DNA from: Chloroflexota bacterium | GTDB taxonomy: Bacteria; Chloroflexota; Anaerolineae; Ardenticatenales; JAADHH01 | NCBI GenBank assembly: GCA_013151955.1 | Contig: JAADHH010000025.1 | Coordinates: forward strand, 1-40,341 | Reading direction: 5' to 3' | Length of the DNA stretch: 40,341 nucleotides | The notes under the pieces: generated by a model | Told to the model about the DNA's origin: nothing | What the model saw: the letters and a program-made list of their open reading frames with translations, nothing else | Databases searched by the model: none | Position numbers and translations under genes: made by a program | In this document: piece after piece, positions 6,795 through 15,086 of the stretch | Layout of the letters: each line of letters opens with the position of its first letter | Numbering within the stretch: the first letter of the stretch is position 1

Positions 6795-8963
6795 ATGCCG
6801 CAAATCTATTTAAGTCTGGCCATCCATAACCACCAGCCGGTGGGGAACTTCGACCACGTATTTGCCGAGGCCACCCGCACTGCCTACGAGCCGATGATTG
6901 CCGCCTTGGAGCGCCATCCCGGCGTGCGTCTGGCGCTGCATTACACCGGCCCCCTGCGCGACTGGCTGCTGGAGCACGAGCCCGGCCTGCTCGAACGGGT
7001 CCGCGCCCTCGTCCACCGTGGGCAAGTAGAGATCATGACCGGCGGGTACTACGAACCGATCCTCGTGGCCCTGCCCGAAACCGACAAGCAGGGCCAGATT
7101 CTGAAACTGACGCGGGCTGTCAAGAACGATTTCGGCTACGATGCGACCGGGCTGTGGCTCGCCGAGCGGGTGTGGGAACCACATCTGCCCCGGACGCTGG
7201 CCCAATCGTCGGTAGACTATACCATTGTAGACGACACGCACTTCAAGCATGTTGGCCTGACCGATGATGACCTCTTCGGTTACTACGTCACCGAAGAAGA
7301 GGGCTGCCCGGTGAAGGTCTTTGGCACCTCCAAGTTTCTGCGTTACACCATTCCCTGGGCTCCGGTCGAGGAAGTGATAGAAAACCTGCGCCGTGAAGCC
7401 ACGGAGGGGGGAGACAAGGTTGCGGTGATGGGGGACGACGGCGAGAAGTTCGGGCTTTGGCCGGGTACCTACGCACATTGCTGGACCGGCCAACACGGAC
7501 AGCCCGGCTGGATGGAGCAATTCTTCACGGCCCTGGAGGAGAACGCCGGTTGGCTGATCACTATGCCGCCGGGCGAATACGCCCAGACTCACGCGGCGCT
7601 GGGGCGGGTCTACCTCCCCACCGCCTCCTACGACGAAATGACCGAGTGGGCCTTGCCCGCCGAACAGTCTGGCAAGATCACCCGCCTGAAGCATACCCTG
7701 CAACAAGAAGGGCGGGAAGACATTTTGCAATTCGTGCGTGGCGGATTCTGGCGCAATTTTCTGGTCAAATATCCCGAAGTCAATGCCATGCACAAGAAGA
7801 TGCTCTGGGTCAGCTCCAAAGTTGCCCAAATGTCCAAAGACGTGCCGGCCGGTGAATGGGTTGCGGCCGCAGACGATCTGTGGGCCGGGCAGTGCAATTG
7901 CCCCTACTGGCACGGTGTGTTCGGTGGTGTCTACTTGTTCCACATCCGCCACGCCAACTTCCAACACCTGATTGCCGCAGAGAACCGCGTCGACACACTT
8001 CGCTACGGGGATGCGCCCTGGATCGAGGTGGTGACCGCGGACTACGACAACGACGGAGCGGACGAGATCATCGTGAGCAGCGACCAGATGAACCTCTACG
8101 TGGCGCCGGCCGCCGGTGGCAGCCTGATCGAGTGGGACTGGCGGGCCAAATCGTACAATCTGATGAACCCGCTGGCCCGCCGCTGGGAAGGCTATCACCA
8201 GGAACTGGTCGATGCCGCCCGCGAGGGGCGTGTGCAGTTGCCGGACACACCATCCGGGGAACTGGAAACCATTCACACCAGCATCGTGCGGGCCAAGGAA
8301 CCTGGACTGGAGAAGAAATTATTTCGCGATTGGTACCGCCGCGTTGCCTTCCTGGACCACTTCCTGGCCCCTGATGTCACGTTCGATGATTTCTACCGGT
8401 CGTCCTACACGGAAGCGGGCGATTTCGTCGACGGGAAATACCGGGGTGCGGCGACCGAACAGGGTGACCGGGCCACGATTGCCCTCCGGCGCGACGGTGG
8501 CGTGTGGCAGGATGGGCGCTTCCGGCCGCTGCGCCTGGAAAAAAGTTTTACTGTCCGTGCCGGTGAGACCCAACTCGCAGTGCGTTACCGTTTGACCAAT
8601 CCGGGCGAAGCGCCGCTCTCCTTGCGCTTCGGGGTGGAGACCAACTGGGGGCTCTTGGGGGGCAATGGGCCGGGGGCCTACTACGATCTGGAGGGACACG
8701 CGCCACAGTCGCTGGCTGCCGCACTCCAGGCGCAAGACGTCCGCGCTTTGCGCCTGGTCGTCGAATGGCTGCAAATGGACATCGGCCTGCGCTGGTCCCG
8801 CCCGGCCGAATTGTGGTGTTTCCCCCTGGAAACGGTGTCCAATTCCGAAGCCGGCTTCGAGTGTGTGTATCAGGGTTCTTGCGTTATGCCCATCTGGACG
8901 ATCACGCTGGAGGCGGGCAAAACGTGGGAGGGAGAATTTACGGTGACCCTGCAAGGAGCATAG
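6795..8963 (+). CDS. GH57 family 4-alpha-glucanotransferase / alpha-amylase
   Basis: About 722 aa. It rearranges or cuts alpha-1,4-glucans, probably cytoplasmic glycogen-type polymers (no signal peptide). GH57 regions are clear: HNHQP (11-15), GGYYEPIL (about 83), GLWLAERVWEP with the nucleophile Glu near 124, GDDGEKFG with the acid/base Asp near 214, and SYDEMTEW. Nucleophile and acid/base positions agree with the Thermococcus 4-alpha-glucanotransferase. The C-terminal 400 residues match the accessory DUF1925/DUF1926-type beta domains of that subfamily. An upstream in-frame ATG (6789) is only 1 nt from GAGGAGG; the one at 6795 has ideal 7-nt spacing, so I chose it. Confidence 0.9.
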   Translation: MPQIYLSLAIHNHQPVGNFDHVFAEATRTAYEPMIAALERHPGVRLALHYTGPLRDWLLEHEPGLLERVRALVHRGQVEIMTGGYYEPILVALPETDKQGQILKLTRAVKNDFGYDATGLWLAERVWEPHLPRTLAQSSVDYTIVDDTHFKHVGLTDDDLFGYYVTEEEGCPVKVFGTSKFLRYTIPWAPVEEVIENLRREATEGGDKVAVMGDDGEKFGLWPGTYAHCWTGQHGQPGWMEQFFTALEENAGWLITMPPGEYAQTHAALGRVYLPTASYDEMTEWALPAEQSGKITRLKHTLQQEGREDILQFVRGGFWRNFLVKYPEVNAMHKKMLWVSSKVAQMSKDVPAGEWVAAADDLWAGQCNCPYWHGVFGGVYLFHIRHANFQHLIAAENRVDTLRYGDAPWIEVVTADYDNDGADEIIVSSDQMNLYVAPAAGGSLIEWDWRAKSYNLMNPLARRWEGYHQELVDAAREGRVQLPDTPSGELETIHTSIVRAKEPGLEKKLFRDWYRRVAFLDHFLAPDVTFDDFYRSSYTEAGDFVDGKYRGAATEQGDRATIALRRDGGVWQDGRFRPLRLEKSFTVRAGETQLAVRYRLTNPGEAPLSLRFGVETNWGLLGGNGPGAYYDLEGHAPQSLAAALQAQDVRALRLVVEWLQMDIGLRWSRPAELWCFPLETVSNSEAGFECVYQGSCVMPIWTITLEAGKTWEGEFTVTLQGA

Positions 8964-8983
8964 CGCAGAGGCACCCGTGAGCG

Positions 8984-9025
8984 GTTGCGTGTTGCGTGCC
9001 CAACGCAGAGCACGCAACACGCAAC
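8984..9025. repeat. 16-bp perfect stem-loop between convergent genes
   Basis: GTTGCGTGTTGCGTGC (8984-8999) is perfectly inverted at 9010-9025 with a 10-nt loop. Each arm is itself a 7-bp word repeated (GTTGCGT). It sits between the stops of the GH57 gene and convergent glpX, so it could end transcription in both directions, but no T-tract follows on either strand. Confidence 0.7.
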
Positions 9026-9037
9026 ACGCGAGTGCAG

Positions 9038-10027
9038 CTATGCAATGAGTTGTCCTGTTTGGATTCGTCGCAACTTGTCCAAGCTATGGTTGGCTTCGAT
9101 GTAGCGAATCGTGCCGGAGCGGGATCGCATCACCACAGAGTGTGTGTATGCCTTGTTCGAGGTGTAGCGCACACCGCGCAGCAATTCTCCGGAGGTAATG
9201 CCTGTGGCGGCAAAGAAGACGTTATTGCCGGAAACCAACTTGTCGAGGGTCAACACTTCTTGCAGGTCAAGGCCTACCTCGAGGGCGGCCTGGCGTTCCT
9301 TCTCGTTGCGCGGCCACAGACGTCCTTGCATGTCGCCGCCCATGCACTTCATGGCGCTGGCGGTGATCACCCCTTCGGGCGTTCCGCCGATGCCCATCAG
9401 GACATCCACGCCCGTATCTTCCATCGCCGCCAGGATGGCGCCGGCCACATCGCCATCTGTAATCATCTTGATGCGTGCGCCGGCGGCACGGATTTCGTGG
9501 ATGAGGTTTTCGTGGCGGGGACGGTCGAGCACCACGACCGTGAGGTTCTCGACGGTCATATCCTGCGCTTCGGCAATGCTTTGCAAGTTCTCCGCGACCG
9601 ATGCTTCGATGTTGATCGCCCCTTTGGCCGACGGGCCAACCGCGATCTTGTCCATGTAAACGATGGGCCCGGGGCTGTACATGGCACCACGTTCTGCAAT
9701 AGCCACAACGGCGATAGACCCGGGCCGCCCCAGGGAGAGCAACCGTGTGCCATCGATGGGGTCCACGGCGACATCCACGTCGGGGTGTTGGCCGTTGCCG
9801 ACGCGCTCCCCGTTGTAGAGCATGGGGGCTTCGTCTTTTTCCCCCTCGCCGATCACGACGATGCCGTCCATGGTGACCATATCCATCATGGCCCTCATGC
9901 CATCTACCGCCGCTTGGTCAGCCCCGATTTTGTCGCCTCGTCCCATCCACCGGGCTGCATTCAGGGCCGCCGCCTCGGTGACGCGCACCAGTTCCAGGGC
10001 AAGGTTCCGATCCGGTATGTTACTCAT
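9038..10027 (-). CDS. glpX: Class II fructose-1,6-bisphosphatase
   Basis: A 329-aa protein that hydrolyses fructose-1,6-bisphosphate to fructose-6-phosphate in gluconeogenesis. Hallmarks of the lithium-sensitive phosphatase superfamily GlpX branch are present: [12 protein letters not shown] (59-70) and the metal-binding DPIDGTRL (89-96). Length matches the family. A strong AGGAGG SD precedes the ATG. It is last in a leftward run after the GNAT gene (59-bp gap). With GAPDH and enolase in the same window, it points to active gluconeogenic and glycolytic flux. Confidence 0.95.
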   Translation of the reverse strand: MSNIPDRNLALELVRVTEAAALNAARWMGRGDKIGADQAAVDGMRAMMDMVTMDGIVVIGEGEKDEAPMLYNGERVGNGQHPDVDVAVDPIDGTRLLSLGRPGSIAVVAIAERGAMYSPGPIVYMDKIAVGPSAKGAINIEASVAENLQSIAEAQDMTVENLTVVVLDRPRHENLIHEIRAAGARIKMITDGDVAGAILAAMEDTGVDVLMGIGGTPEGVITASAMKCMGGDMQGRLWPRNEKERQAALEVGLDLQEVLTLDKLVSGNNVFFAATGITSGELLRGVRYTSNKAYTHSVVMRSRSGTIRYIEANHSLDKLRRIQTGQLIA

Positions 10028-10086
10028 TTGTTACCTCCTGTGATAGTAAATGTGTTTGGTCATGAACGCCAAATTTCGAGCTCAGT

Positions 10087-10626
10087 TCAAACTGGACACG
10101 AAAAGAATACCGCCACATCCCGGTTGGGATAGTAATAGTCATTGAAGCTGCAAAAGCGCCCACCATTTTTCTGGTAGAAATGGATGGCCGGCACGTTCTT
10201 GGTTTGCGCTTCCAGGATCATGTAGCGCAGCCCATAGGAGCGCGCCCAATCTGCCGCTGCTTCCAGCAAAATTGCGCCAATGCCCTTGCGCCTTTCCTTG
10301 GGGTCTACGATCAGGTTCGTCACGTGGGCAGTTTCGTTCCAAGTGATGGGCTGCACGTCAACAAACCCTTTGACTTTGTCCTCCTGCGCCGCGACAAGGA
10401 AACAACCAACGCCTTGCCAGTGTCCAACCAGTTCGTCGCTGGGTCGGGGGTAGGGTACTTGGACGGAACGGGGCAGCCGAATCGTCTGAAAAGAGACGGT
10501 GAGCGCTTCCATCTCTTTGTTGACATCACCCCTTTTCTGCATTTGCCACACAAACTCGGTAGAAAATGAACCATCGAGTTGAATACATTGGTTCAGGTCG
10601 GCCAAATCGGCCACACGAATCTCCAT
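10087..10626 (-). CDS. GNAT family N-acetyltransferase
   Basis: About 179 aa with a GNAT fold. The beta4 / acetyl-CoA binding loop reads RRKGIGAILLEAA near residue 120, followed by RYMILEAQTKNVPAIHFYQKNGG, the usual C-terminal signature. The acceptor is unknown. A TTG at 10635 would overlap the previous stop and touch the SD (AAAGGA); the ATG at 10626 has about 10-nt spacing and is preferred. It is separated from the DUF58 gene by 5 nt, so co-transcribed. Confidence 0.8.
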   Translation of the reverse strand: MEIRVADLADLNQCIQLDGSFSTEFVWQMQKRGDVNKEMEALTVSFQTIRLPRSVQVPYPRPSDELVGHWQGVGCFLVAAQEDKVKGFVDVQPITWNETAHVTNLIVDPKERRKGIGAILLEAAADWARSYGLRYMILEAQTKNVPAIHFYQKNGGRFCSFNDYYYPNRDVAVFFSCPV

Positions 10627-10631
10627 TGCTA

Positions 10632-11915
10632 TCAATTCCTTTCAGGAAGTTGCTTTCTGTGAGAGGCCAGAGCCAGGGCTAGATCGTCGCCCTTTTTTAC
10701 CCAATACGTTGGTGTCCCCTCTTTCTCAACAGTGGTGGGGTGGAGCAATGCGCCATGATAGCCGGCGTTAAACGAGGAAGGATCAATCATGATGGCGACG
10801 GGATGGATTCCGCGATACTTTAGCGTGTGCAAGGCCTTGATCCAGCGTATGTCCGGCGAGGGAGAAATGGCGATTGCCGTGGTGCCTCGTCCGAAAAGAA
10901 GATGATCCGTGGTCAACACCTCGAATAGTGGAACATGCCCTTGCGCTTGGAGTACGGCCAACGATTGGAGGAGGCGGTTCAGTTGCCGCAGGCCACGGTC
11001 GGCCTGTATGACTTCCCGGTGCTGGCCGTAAGCCAGCAGCCCAACAGAGCGCTGGCGCAGAAGAAAGTGATGGGCCAAAGAGGCTGCAATCGTTACCACG
11101 TACTCCTCCGTGGTCGCCGCTATCTGCGGGTTCCCTTTGTCCAGGTGCAGCAGGGCGGGTTCCGGTTTCGGCAGAACATTCAGGGCCGGGTCAAGGGCTT
11201 GCACATCTGCGTGCAAATCGAGAATCAACCACACGTCTGTGGCGGGGTCGAGCTCGAATTCCTTGACGATGAGGCGACCCTTGCGAGCCGAAGAGGGCCA
11301 GTGTATGCGGTTGTAGCTGTCGCCGGGCACGTAATCGCGCACACCGGCCGCGCTGGGTGTGACGTAGTGTGTGCGCCGGCGCATGACTTCTCCGCCGGTC
11401 AGCCGGCCCATCGGCAAGGCCAGGTTCGGTAGGGGTACAACGGCTGGGTAGACCACCAAGTTGTGGACCTCTGGCAATTGGCGTGTGAACTTGAACAGCC
11501 CCAGGGGGTCACCGCTGATCATTTGCGCCGGCCCTACGCGAAATCGTCCTCGCTTGCGACATAGCGTTCTGGTTACCCATCCTCTTTCGTGCCGTGGCGG
11601 GATACTGTTGAGCACCTGACTGGGATTGTGTCCAGGCAATTCAGATTCATCGCGCACTTCAAGCCACAATTTTGGCAGAAAGCTGCTGTTTTGGGCAACA
11701 AAACGTTCCTCGATGGATTCTCCAACCTGCGACTGCTGGGTCACCAGGACTCGGCGCACACGGATCCAGTGTACATTCGACCAGGCCCACACGAAAGACA
11801 ACACCAGCGTCAGGCCCACCACGTATGTCAGGTTGAAAAGTAAGGGCCGACCGGTGTAGAGCGCGACAGCGCCGAGCAACATGAAAATGGCCAGGAGCAA
11901 TCCAACTCGCCGCAT
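10632..11915 (-). CDS. DUF58 domain-containing membrane protein
   Basis: A 427-aa protein with two N-terminal transmembrane helices (about 5-22 and 28-44) and a cytoplasmic region holding the DUF58 signature GDSYNRIHWPSSARKGRL, then a VWA-like segment (DVWLILDLHADV). DUF58 proteins pair with MoxR ATPases, as here: the MoxR gene ends 12 nt upstream. The pair is generally linked to assembly or maturation of membrane or secreted complexes. The transglutaminase-like partner often found next is absent. Confidence 0.9.
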   Translation of the reverse strand: MRRVGLLLAIFMLLGAVALYTGRPLLFNLTYVVGLTLVLSFVWAWSNVHWIRVRRVLVTQQSQVGESIEERFVAQNSSFLPKLWLEVRDESELPGHNPSQVLNSIPPRHERGWVTRTLCRKRGRFRVGPAQMISGDPLGLFKFTRQLPEVHNLVVYPAVVPLPNLALPMGRLTGGEVMRRRTHYVTPSAAGVRDYVPGDSYNRIHWPSSARKGRLIVKEFELDPATDVWLILDLHADVQALDPALNVLPKPEPALLHLDKGNPQIAATTEEYVVTIAASLAHHFLLRQRSVGLLAYGQHREVIQADRGLRQLNRLLQSLAVLQAQGHVPLFEVLTTDHLLFGRGTTAIAISPSPDIRWIKALHTLKYRGIHPVAIMIDPSSFNAGYHGALLHPTTVEKEGTPTYWVKKGDDLALALASHRKQLPERN

Positions 11916-11927
11916 CCACCAAAGTTC

Positions 11928-12890
11928 CTACCGGCCCTGTTGACCTTGCGAAGGCGTTCTGGGCACCGGCACGGTATGGAGCAGTTCCTCGATGATCAGG
12001 TCCGCTTGTACATCCTTGAGCCGGGCCGCCGGGCCGATAATCAGGCGATGCGCGAGGGTCGGTTTTGCCAGTTCTTTGATGTCATCGGGAATCACGTAGT
12101 CGCGGCCAAATATTGCCGCCCGGGCCTGAGCCATCTTGTAGAGCGCCAGTGATCCGCGCGGGCTCGCGCCCAGGTAGACATCAGGATGGGTGCGGGTTGC
12201 ATGCACCAACCGCACGATATATTTCTTCACCAGATTGTTCACGTACACTTCACGTACCCGCTTTTGTATTTCTCGCAATTCCGTGACACCGAGCACTTTG
12301 TCCAGCGTAAGTAGCGGGTGTTCATATTGCTGCGAGTCTATCATGGCCACCTCGTCTATCTCGCGCGGATAGCCCAGGTGGATACGCACCAGAAAACGAT
12401 CAATCTGGGCCTCTGGTAACGGGAAAGTCCCTTCATATTCAATCGGATTTTGGGTTGCCAGTACGAGAAATGGGCGTGGTAGGGGGTAGGACGTGCCGTC
12501 CACCGTCACTTGTTGTTCTCCCATCGCTTCCAGGAGCGCCGATTGTGTCTTCGGCGTAGCACGGTTGACTTCATCTGCCAACACGATTTGCGAGAGAATG
12601 GGGCCTGGACGAAACTCAAATTCGCGGGCTTTTTGATTATAAATCGAAACGCCGGTCACATCGCTGGGGAGCAGATCGGGCGTGAACTGAATACGGCTAA
12701 ATGTACACCCCAGAGATTGTGCCAATGCCCGGGCCAGCATAGTCTTTCCAACACCCGGCACATCTTCTATCAACAAGTGACCTTCGCAGAGAAGATCCAG
12801 CAGGATAAGTTGAATCTCCTTCTCTTTGCCGAAAATCACTTGTTTGATATTCTTGGTAATCCGTTCAACGGCGCGTTGTACAGTTTTCAT
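11928..12890 (-). CDS. MoxR family AAA+ ATPase
   Basis: A 320-aa AAA+ ATPase: Walker A DVPGVGKT (43-50), Walker [11 protein letters not shown] (102-111), sensor 1 [10 protein letters not shown], and the C-terminal lid helices. MoxR ATPases act as chaperones for metal loading or complex assembly, usually with a VWA/DUF58 partner encoded next to them. First gene of the leftward MoxR-DUF58-GNAT-glpX run. The SD is weak (GGGAAA) and I could not pick a convincing promoter upstream. Confidence 0.93.
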   Translation of the reverse strand: MKTVQRAVERITKNIKQVIFGKEKEIQLILLDLLCEGHLLIEDVPGVGKTMLARALAQSLGCTFSRIQFTPDLLPSDVTGVSIYNQKAREFEFRPGPILSQIVLADEVNRATPKTQSALLEAMGEQQVTVDGTSYPLPRPFLVLATQNPIEYEGTFPLPEAQIDRFLVRIHLGYPREIDEVAMIDSQQYEHPLLTLDKVLGVTELREIQKRVREVYVNNLVKKYIVRLVHATRTHPDVYLGASPRGSLALYKMAQARAAIFGRDYVIPDDIKELAKPTLAHRLIIGPAARLKDVQADLIIEELLHTVPVPRTPSQGQQGR

Positions 12891-13007
12891 AAGTTGTGGC
12901 GTTTCCCGGCAACACCGGTGTTAGGCGCGAGAATCATTGCCACCCCGTTTCTTATGGGGACATTGGCTATTTATCGAATTATCGGTCAGCACTCATGGCC
13001 CACGGTT

Positions 13008-13104
13008 ATGAAAATAAGTGTCAGGTGTCAGGTAAAACGTGATGCGTGATGCGTAAGACGCAATACGTTTCACGTCTTCACGTTTCACGTCCCGCCATTT
13101 TCAT
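13008..13104. repeat. MITE-like dispersed repeat, family C copy 1
   Basis: A 97-bp element bounded by perfect 8-bp terminal inverted repeats ATGAAAAT / ATTTTCAT. Inside are reiterated words (GTGTCAG, GTGATGC, TTTCACGT). Related copies are at 32270-32372 and 34681-34769. The remainder of the 310-bp gap (12891-13200) shows no gene; ACACCGGTGT near 12912 is a short palindrome. Confidence 0.65.
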
Positions 13105-13200
13105 CGAAGCGTGGCGGCCGGTAAAGTAATCTTCATTGTGAGTGCCAGGTAAATTCTACCACGCAGTACGTTTTTTCGCAACATTGCCCATGCCGTGCGA

Positions 13201-14529
13201 TCATACCCGGCCCCAGACGATGCGGGCTCGCTCGCGGGCCTTCGCGGCGATGGCTTCTTCGTCCAGCGTGAGCAGCCGGCGGTCTTCCATGAGCAACTGC
13301 CCCGCGCAAATCGTGTGTGTGACGTACGACCCGTCGAGGCCGAAGATCACGTGCCAGGGAAAGTTCTCCGCGGTCAAGGGAGTCGGCGGCACGTAGTCGA
13401 GCAGGATCACGTCGGCATAAGCACCGGTCGCCAGCCGGCCCAGCGCGCGCAGGAAGAAGGGGCCGGCGACCTCGGCGTTGTTCGCGTAGGCCATTTGCAC
13501 AACCTGATCGGCAGGCAGCGCGCGTGGGTCTTGACGCGCCAGCTTTTGCACCAGATAAGCGGCTTTCATCTCCTGGAACATGTCGTTCGAGAAGCCATCA
13601 TTGCCCAGCCCGACCGTCACGTGGCGTTTGAGCAGCGACTCGACCGGCGCGGTGCCCACGGCGTTGTTCATGTTCGAGCGGGGTTGGTGGGTAACTTTGG
13701 TGTGCGTGCTGCGCAGGGTGTCCATCTCATAAGCGTCCACGTGGACGCAATGCGCGGCGATGGTGCGCGGCCCCAGGATGCCTTCGTCCTCCAATCGCTC
13801 GACGACGCGCTGCCCCGATTTCTTCAGGCTGTCCTTCTGGTCGGCCTTCGCTTCGGCGACATGGATGTGGAATCCCACGTCCAGCGCACCGGCCGCTTCC
13901 CGGCAAAATCGCAGCGACTTGTCGGAGAGGGTGAGCGAGGCGTGCAGGCCGAACGTACCGGCCAGTTGCTCGCTCCCCTCGCGGCGGGTCTTTTCGATGA
14001 AGCGACGGTTCTCGCGGATGCCGGCGTGCATTCCGTCCTCGCCATTGCGGTCGGTGACCTCGTAGCAGAGGCAAGCGCGCAGTCCGGCTTGCTGCACCGC
14101 TTCGGCGATGATGTCGAGCGAGCCGTCAATCGCCCCCGGGCTGGCGTGGTGGTCGAACAGAGTGGTAGTGCCGTGGCGGATCGCCTCGACCAGGCAGACG
14201 AGAGTGGAGTAGCGGATGTCCTCCCAGGTCAGGGCGCGGTCCAGCCGCCACCAGAGCTTTTGCAAAATTTCCAGGAAATTGGCCGGTGGTGGGCCGGAGA
14301 GGGCCAAGCCCCGCGCGAACGCGCCGTAGAAGTGCGTGTGTGCGCAGACGTTCGCCGGCAGGACAAGTTTGCCGCCGGCGTCCAGCCGTTTTGCGGTGGG
14401 GTAACGCGCGACCAGTTCGGCGGTAGTGCCGACGTCGGCGATGTGGTCCCCTTCGATGTAGAGTGCGCCGCCGGCGATCAGCCGGTTCGGCGCTTCCAGG
14501 GTAATCAGCGTCCCGTTGGTGATGAGCAT
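13201..14529 (-). CDS. ssnA: SsnA-type aminohydrolase (amidohydrolase superfamily)
   Basis: About 442 aa. Metal-dependent hydrolase of the SsnA branch: HTHF (64-67), DHHASPGAIDGSLDIIAEA, HIHVAEA, AHCVHV and the catalytic-Asp region GLGNDGFSND. The pattern LWWRLDRALTWEDIRYS closely follows E. coli SsnA, whose physiological substrate is not settled; that gene sits in a cluster implicated in purine or related nitrogen catabolism. The ATG at 14529, 2 nt after the upstream stop, is preferred to earlier in-frame TTG/ATG codons. Last gene of a coupled three-gene operon. Confidence 0.85.
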   Translation of the reverse strand: MLITNGTLITLEAPNRLIAGGALYIEGDHIADVGTTAELVARYPTAKRLDAGGKLVLPANVCAHTHFYGAFARGLALSGPPPANFLEILQKLWWRLDRALTWEDIRYSTLVCLVEAIRHGTTTLFDHHASPGAIDGSLDIIAEAVQQAGLRACLCYEVTDRNGEDGMHAGIRENRRFIEKTRREGSEQLAGTFGLHASLTLSDKSLRFCREAAGALDVGFHIHVAEAKADQKDSLKKSGQRVVERLEDEGILGPRTIAAHCVHVDAYEMDTLRSTHTKVTHQPRSNMNNAVGTAPVESLLKRHVTVGLGNDGFSNDMFQEMKAAYLVQKLARQDPRALPADQVVQMAYANNAEVAGPFFLRALGRLATGAYADVILLDYVPPTPLTAENFPWHVIFGLDGSYVTHTICAGQLLMEDRRLLTLDEEAIAAKARERARIVWGRV

Positions 14530-14531
14530 AT

Positions 14532-15086
14532 TCAATCCCACCATGTTTCGTCTTCCCAATCGTCACCCTCCAGCAAGCGCAATTGTTGCGGCCCGTCGGG
14601 ATTGCCCAGGGCGCGCAGACCGGGGTTTGCTTCCAGTTGGCCCTTGATGATGCGGTAGAGAGGATCGCCGGCGATGGGGCGCTTGCGCAGCAAGTCCTCC
14701 ACGCGCCGGGCGGTGATAAATTGCACGCCGGTGGTCATCACGAACAGGAGCCGGCGGCCCTTCTCACTGACAATCGGTTCGGCCAATGTCTCCAGCGGGC
14801 CAATGCGCGCACGGACATATTGGGCGTTGGCGCGGGGATGGGCCGGCTCGTCCGGCAGGAGGTCGCGCCGGCGGACGGTATCCAGTCCGATGAGGGAGGC
14901 ATAATGGCGGATGGCCCATTTCTCGTCACCGAAGGCCCTCGTCTGGTAGAAGGCCAGGTAGTCAGCCTGGGCCAGCTTCTTCGGTGCGCGCGATTTGGGG
15001 ATGCGATACCACCCTTCTGTGCGGGCAATCTCCAGATCGCGGGGGCTGTTCATCAGTACGACGAGCACCCGCGCACCCGGTTTCAT
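14532..15086 (-). CDS. Conserved hypothetical protein, coupled to the PLP enzyme and SsnA
   Basis: A 184-aa soluble protein I do not recognise with certainty. Seen: an N-terminal segment EGWYRIPKS followed by YLAFYQTRAFGDEKWAIRHYA, which recalls PUA/EVE-like beta barrels (weak inference), then FVMTTGVQFITARRVEDLL and a very acidic tail (GDDWEDETWWD). The ATG overlaps the stop of the PLP gene (ATGA) and SsnA starts 2 nt after its stop, so all three are translated together. No catalytic motif is evident. Confidence 0.75.
   Translation of the reverse strand: MKPGARVLVVLMNSPRDLEIARTEGWYRIPKSRAPKKLAQADYLAFYQTRAFGDEKWAIRHYASLIGLDTVRRRDLLPDEPAHPRANAQYVRARIGPLETLAEPIVSEKGRRLLFVMTTGVQFITARRVEDLLRKRPIAGDPLYRIIKGQLEANPGLRALGNPDGPQQLRLLEGDDWEDETWWD

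Noticed and set aside
6810-8276. 488-codon minus-strand frame inside the GH57 gene
   Set aside because: Antisense shadow; all GH57 catalytic regions are on the plus strand.
8996-10132. Long plus-strand open frame opposite glpX
   Set aside because: It is a shadow of glpX codon use. The protein is low in recognisable motifs and has no SD, while glpX on the other strand has all family signatures.
12980-13000. CIRCE-like heat-shock operator upstream of moxR
   Set aside because: Only one half-site (GAGTGCTGA on the minus strand) is present, without the inverted partner at 9 bp.
13013-13090. Possible CRISPR array in the repeat-rich gap
   Set aside because: Words are 7-10 bp, irregular and contiguous, with no unique spacers of even length and no cas genes.
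13195-14658. 487-codon plus-strand frame opposite ssnA
   Set aside because: Mirror of a GC-rich coding strand. No motif, no SD; SsnA on the minus strand is convincing.
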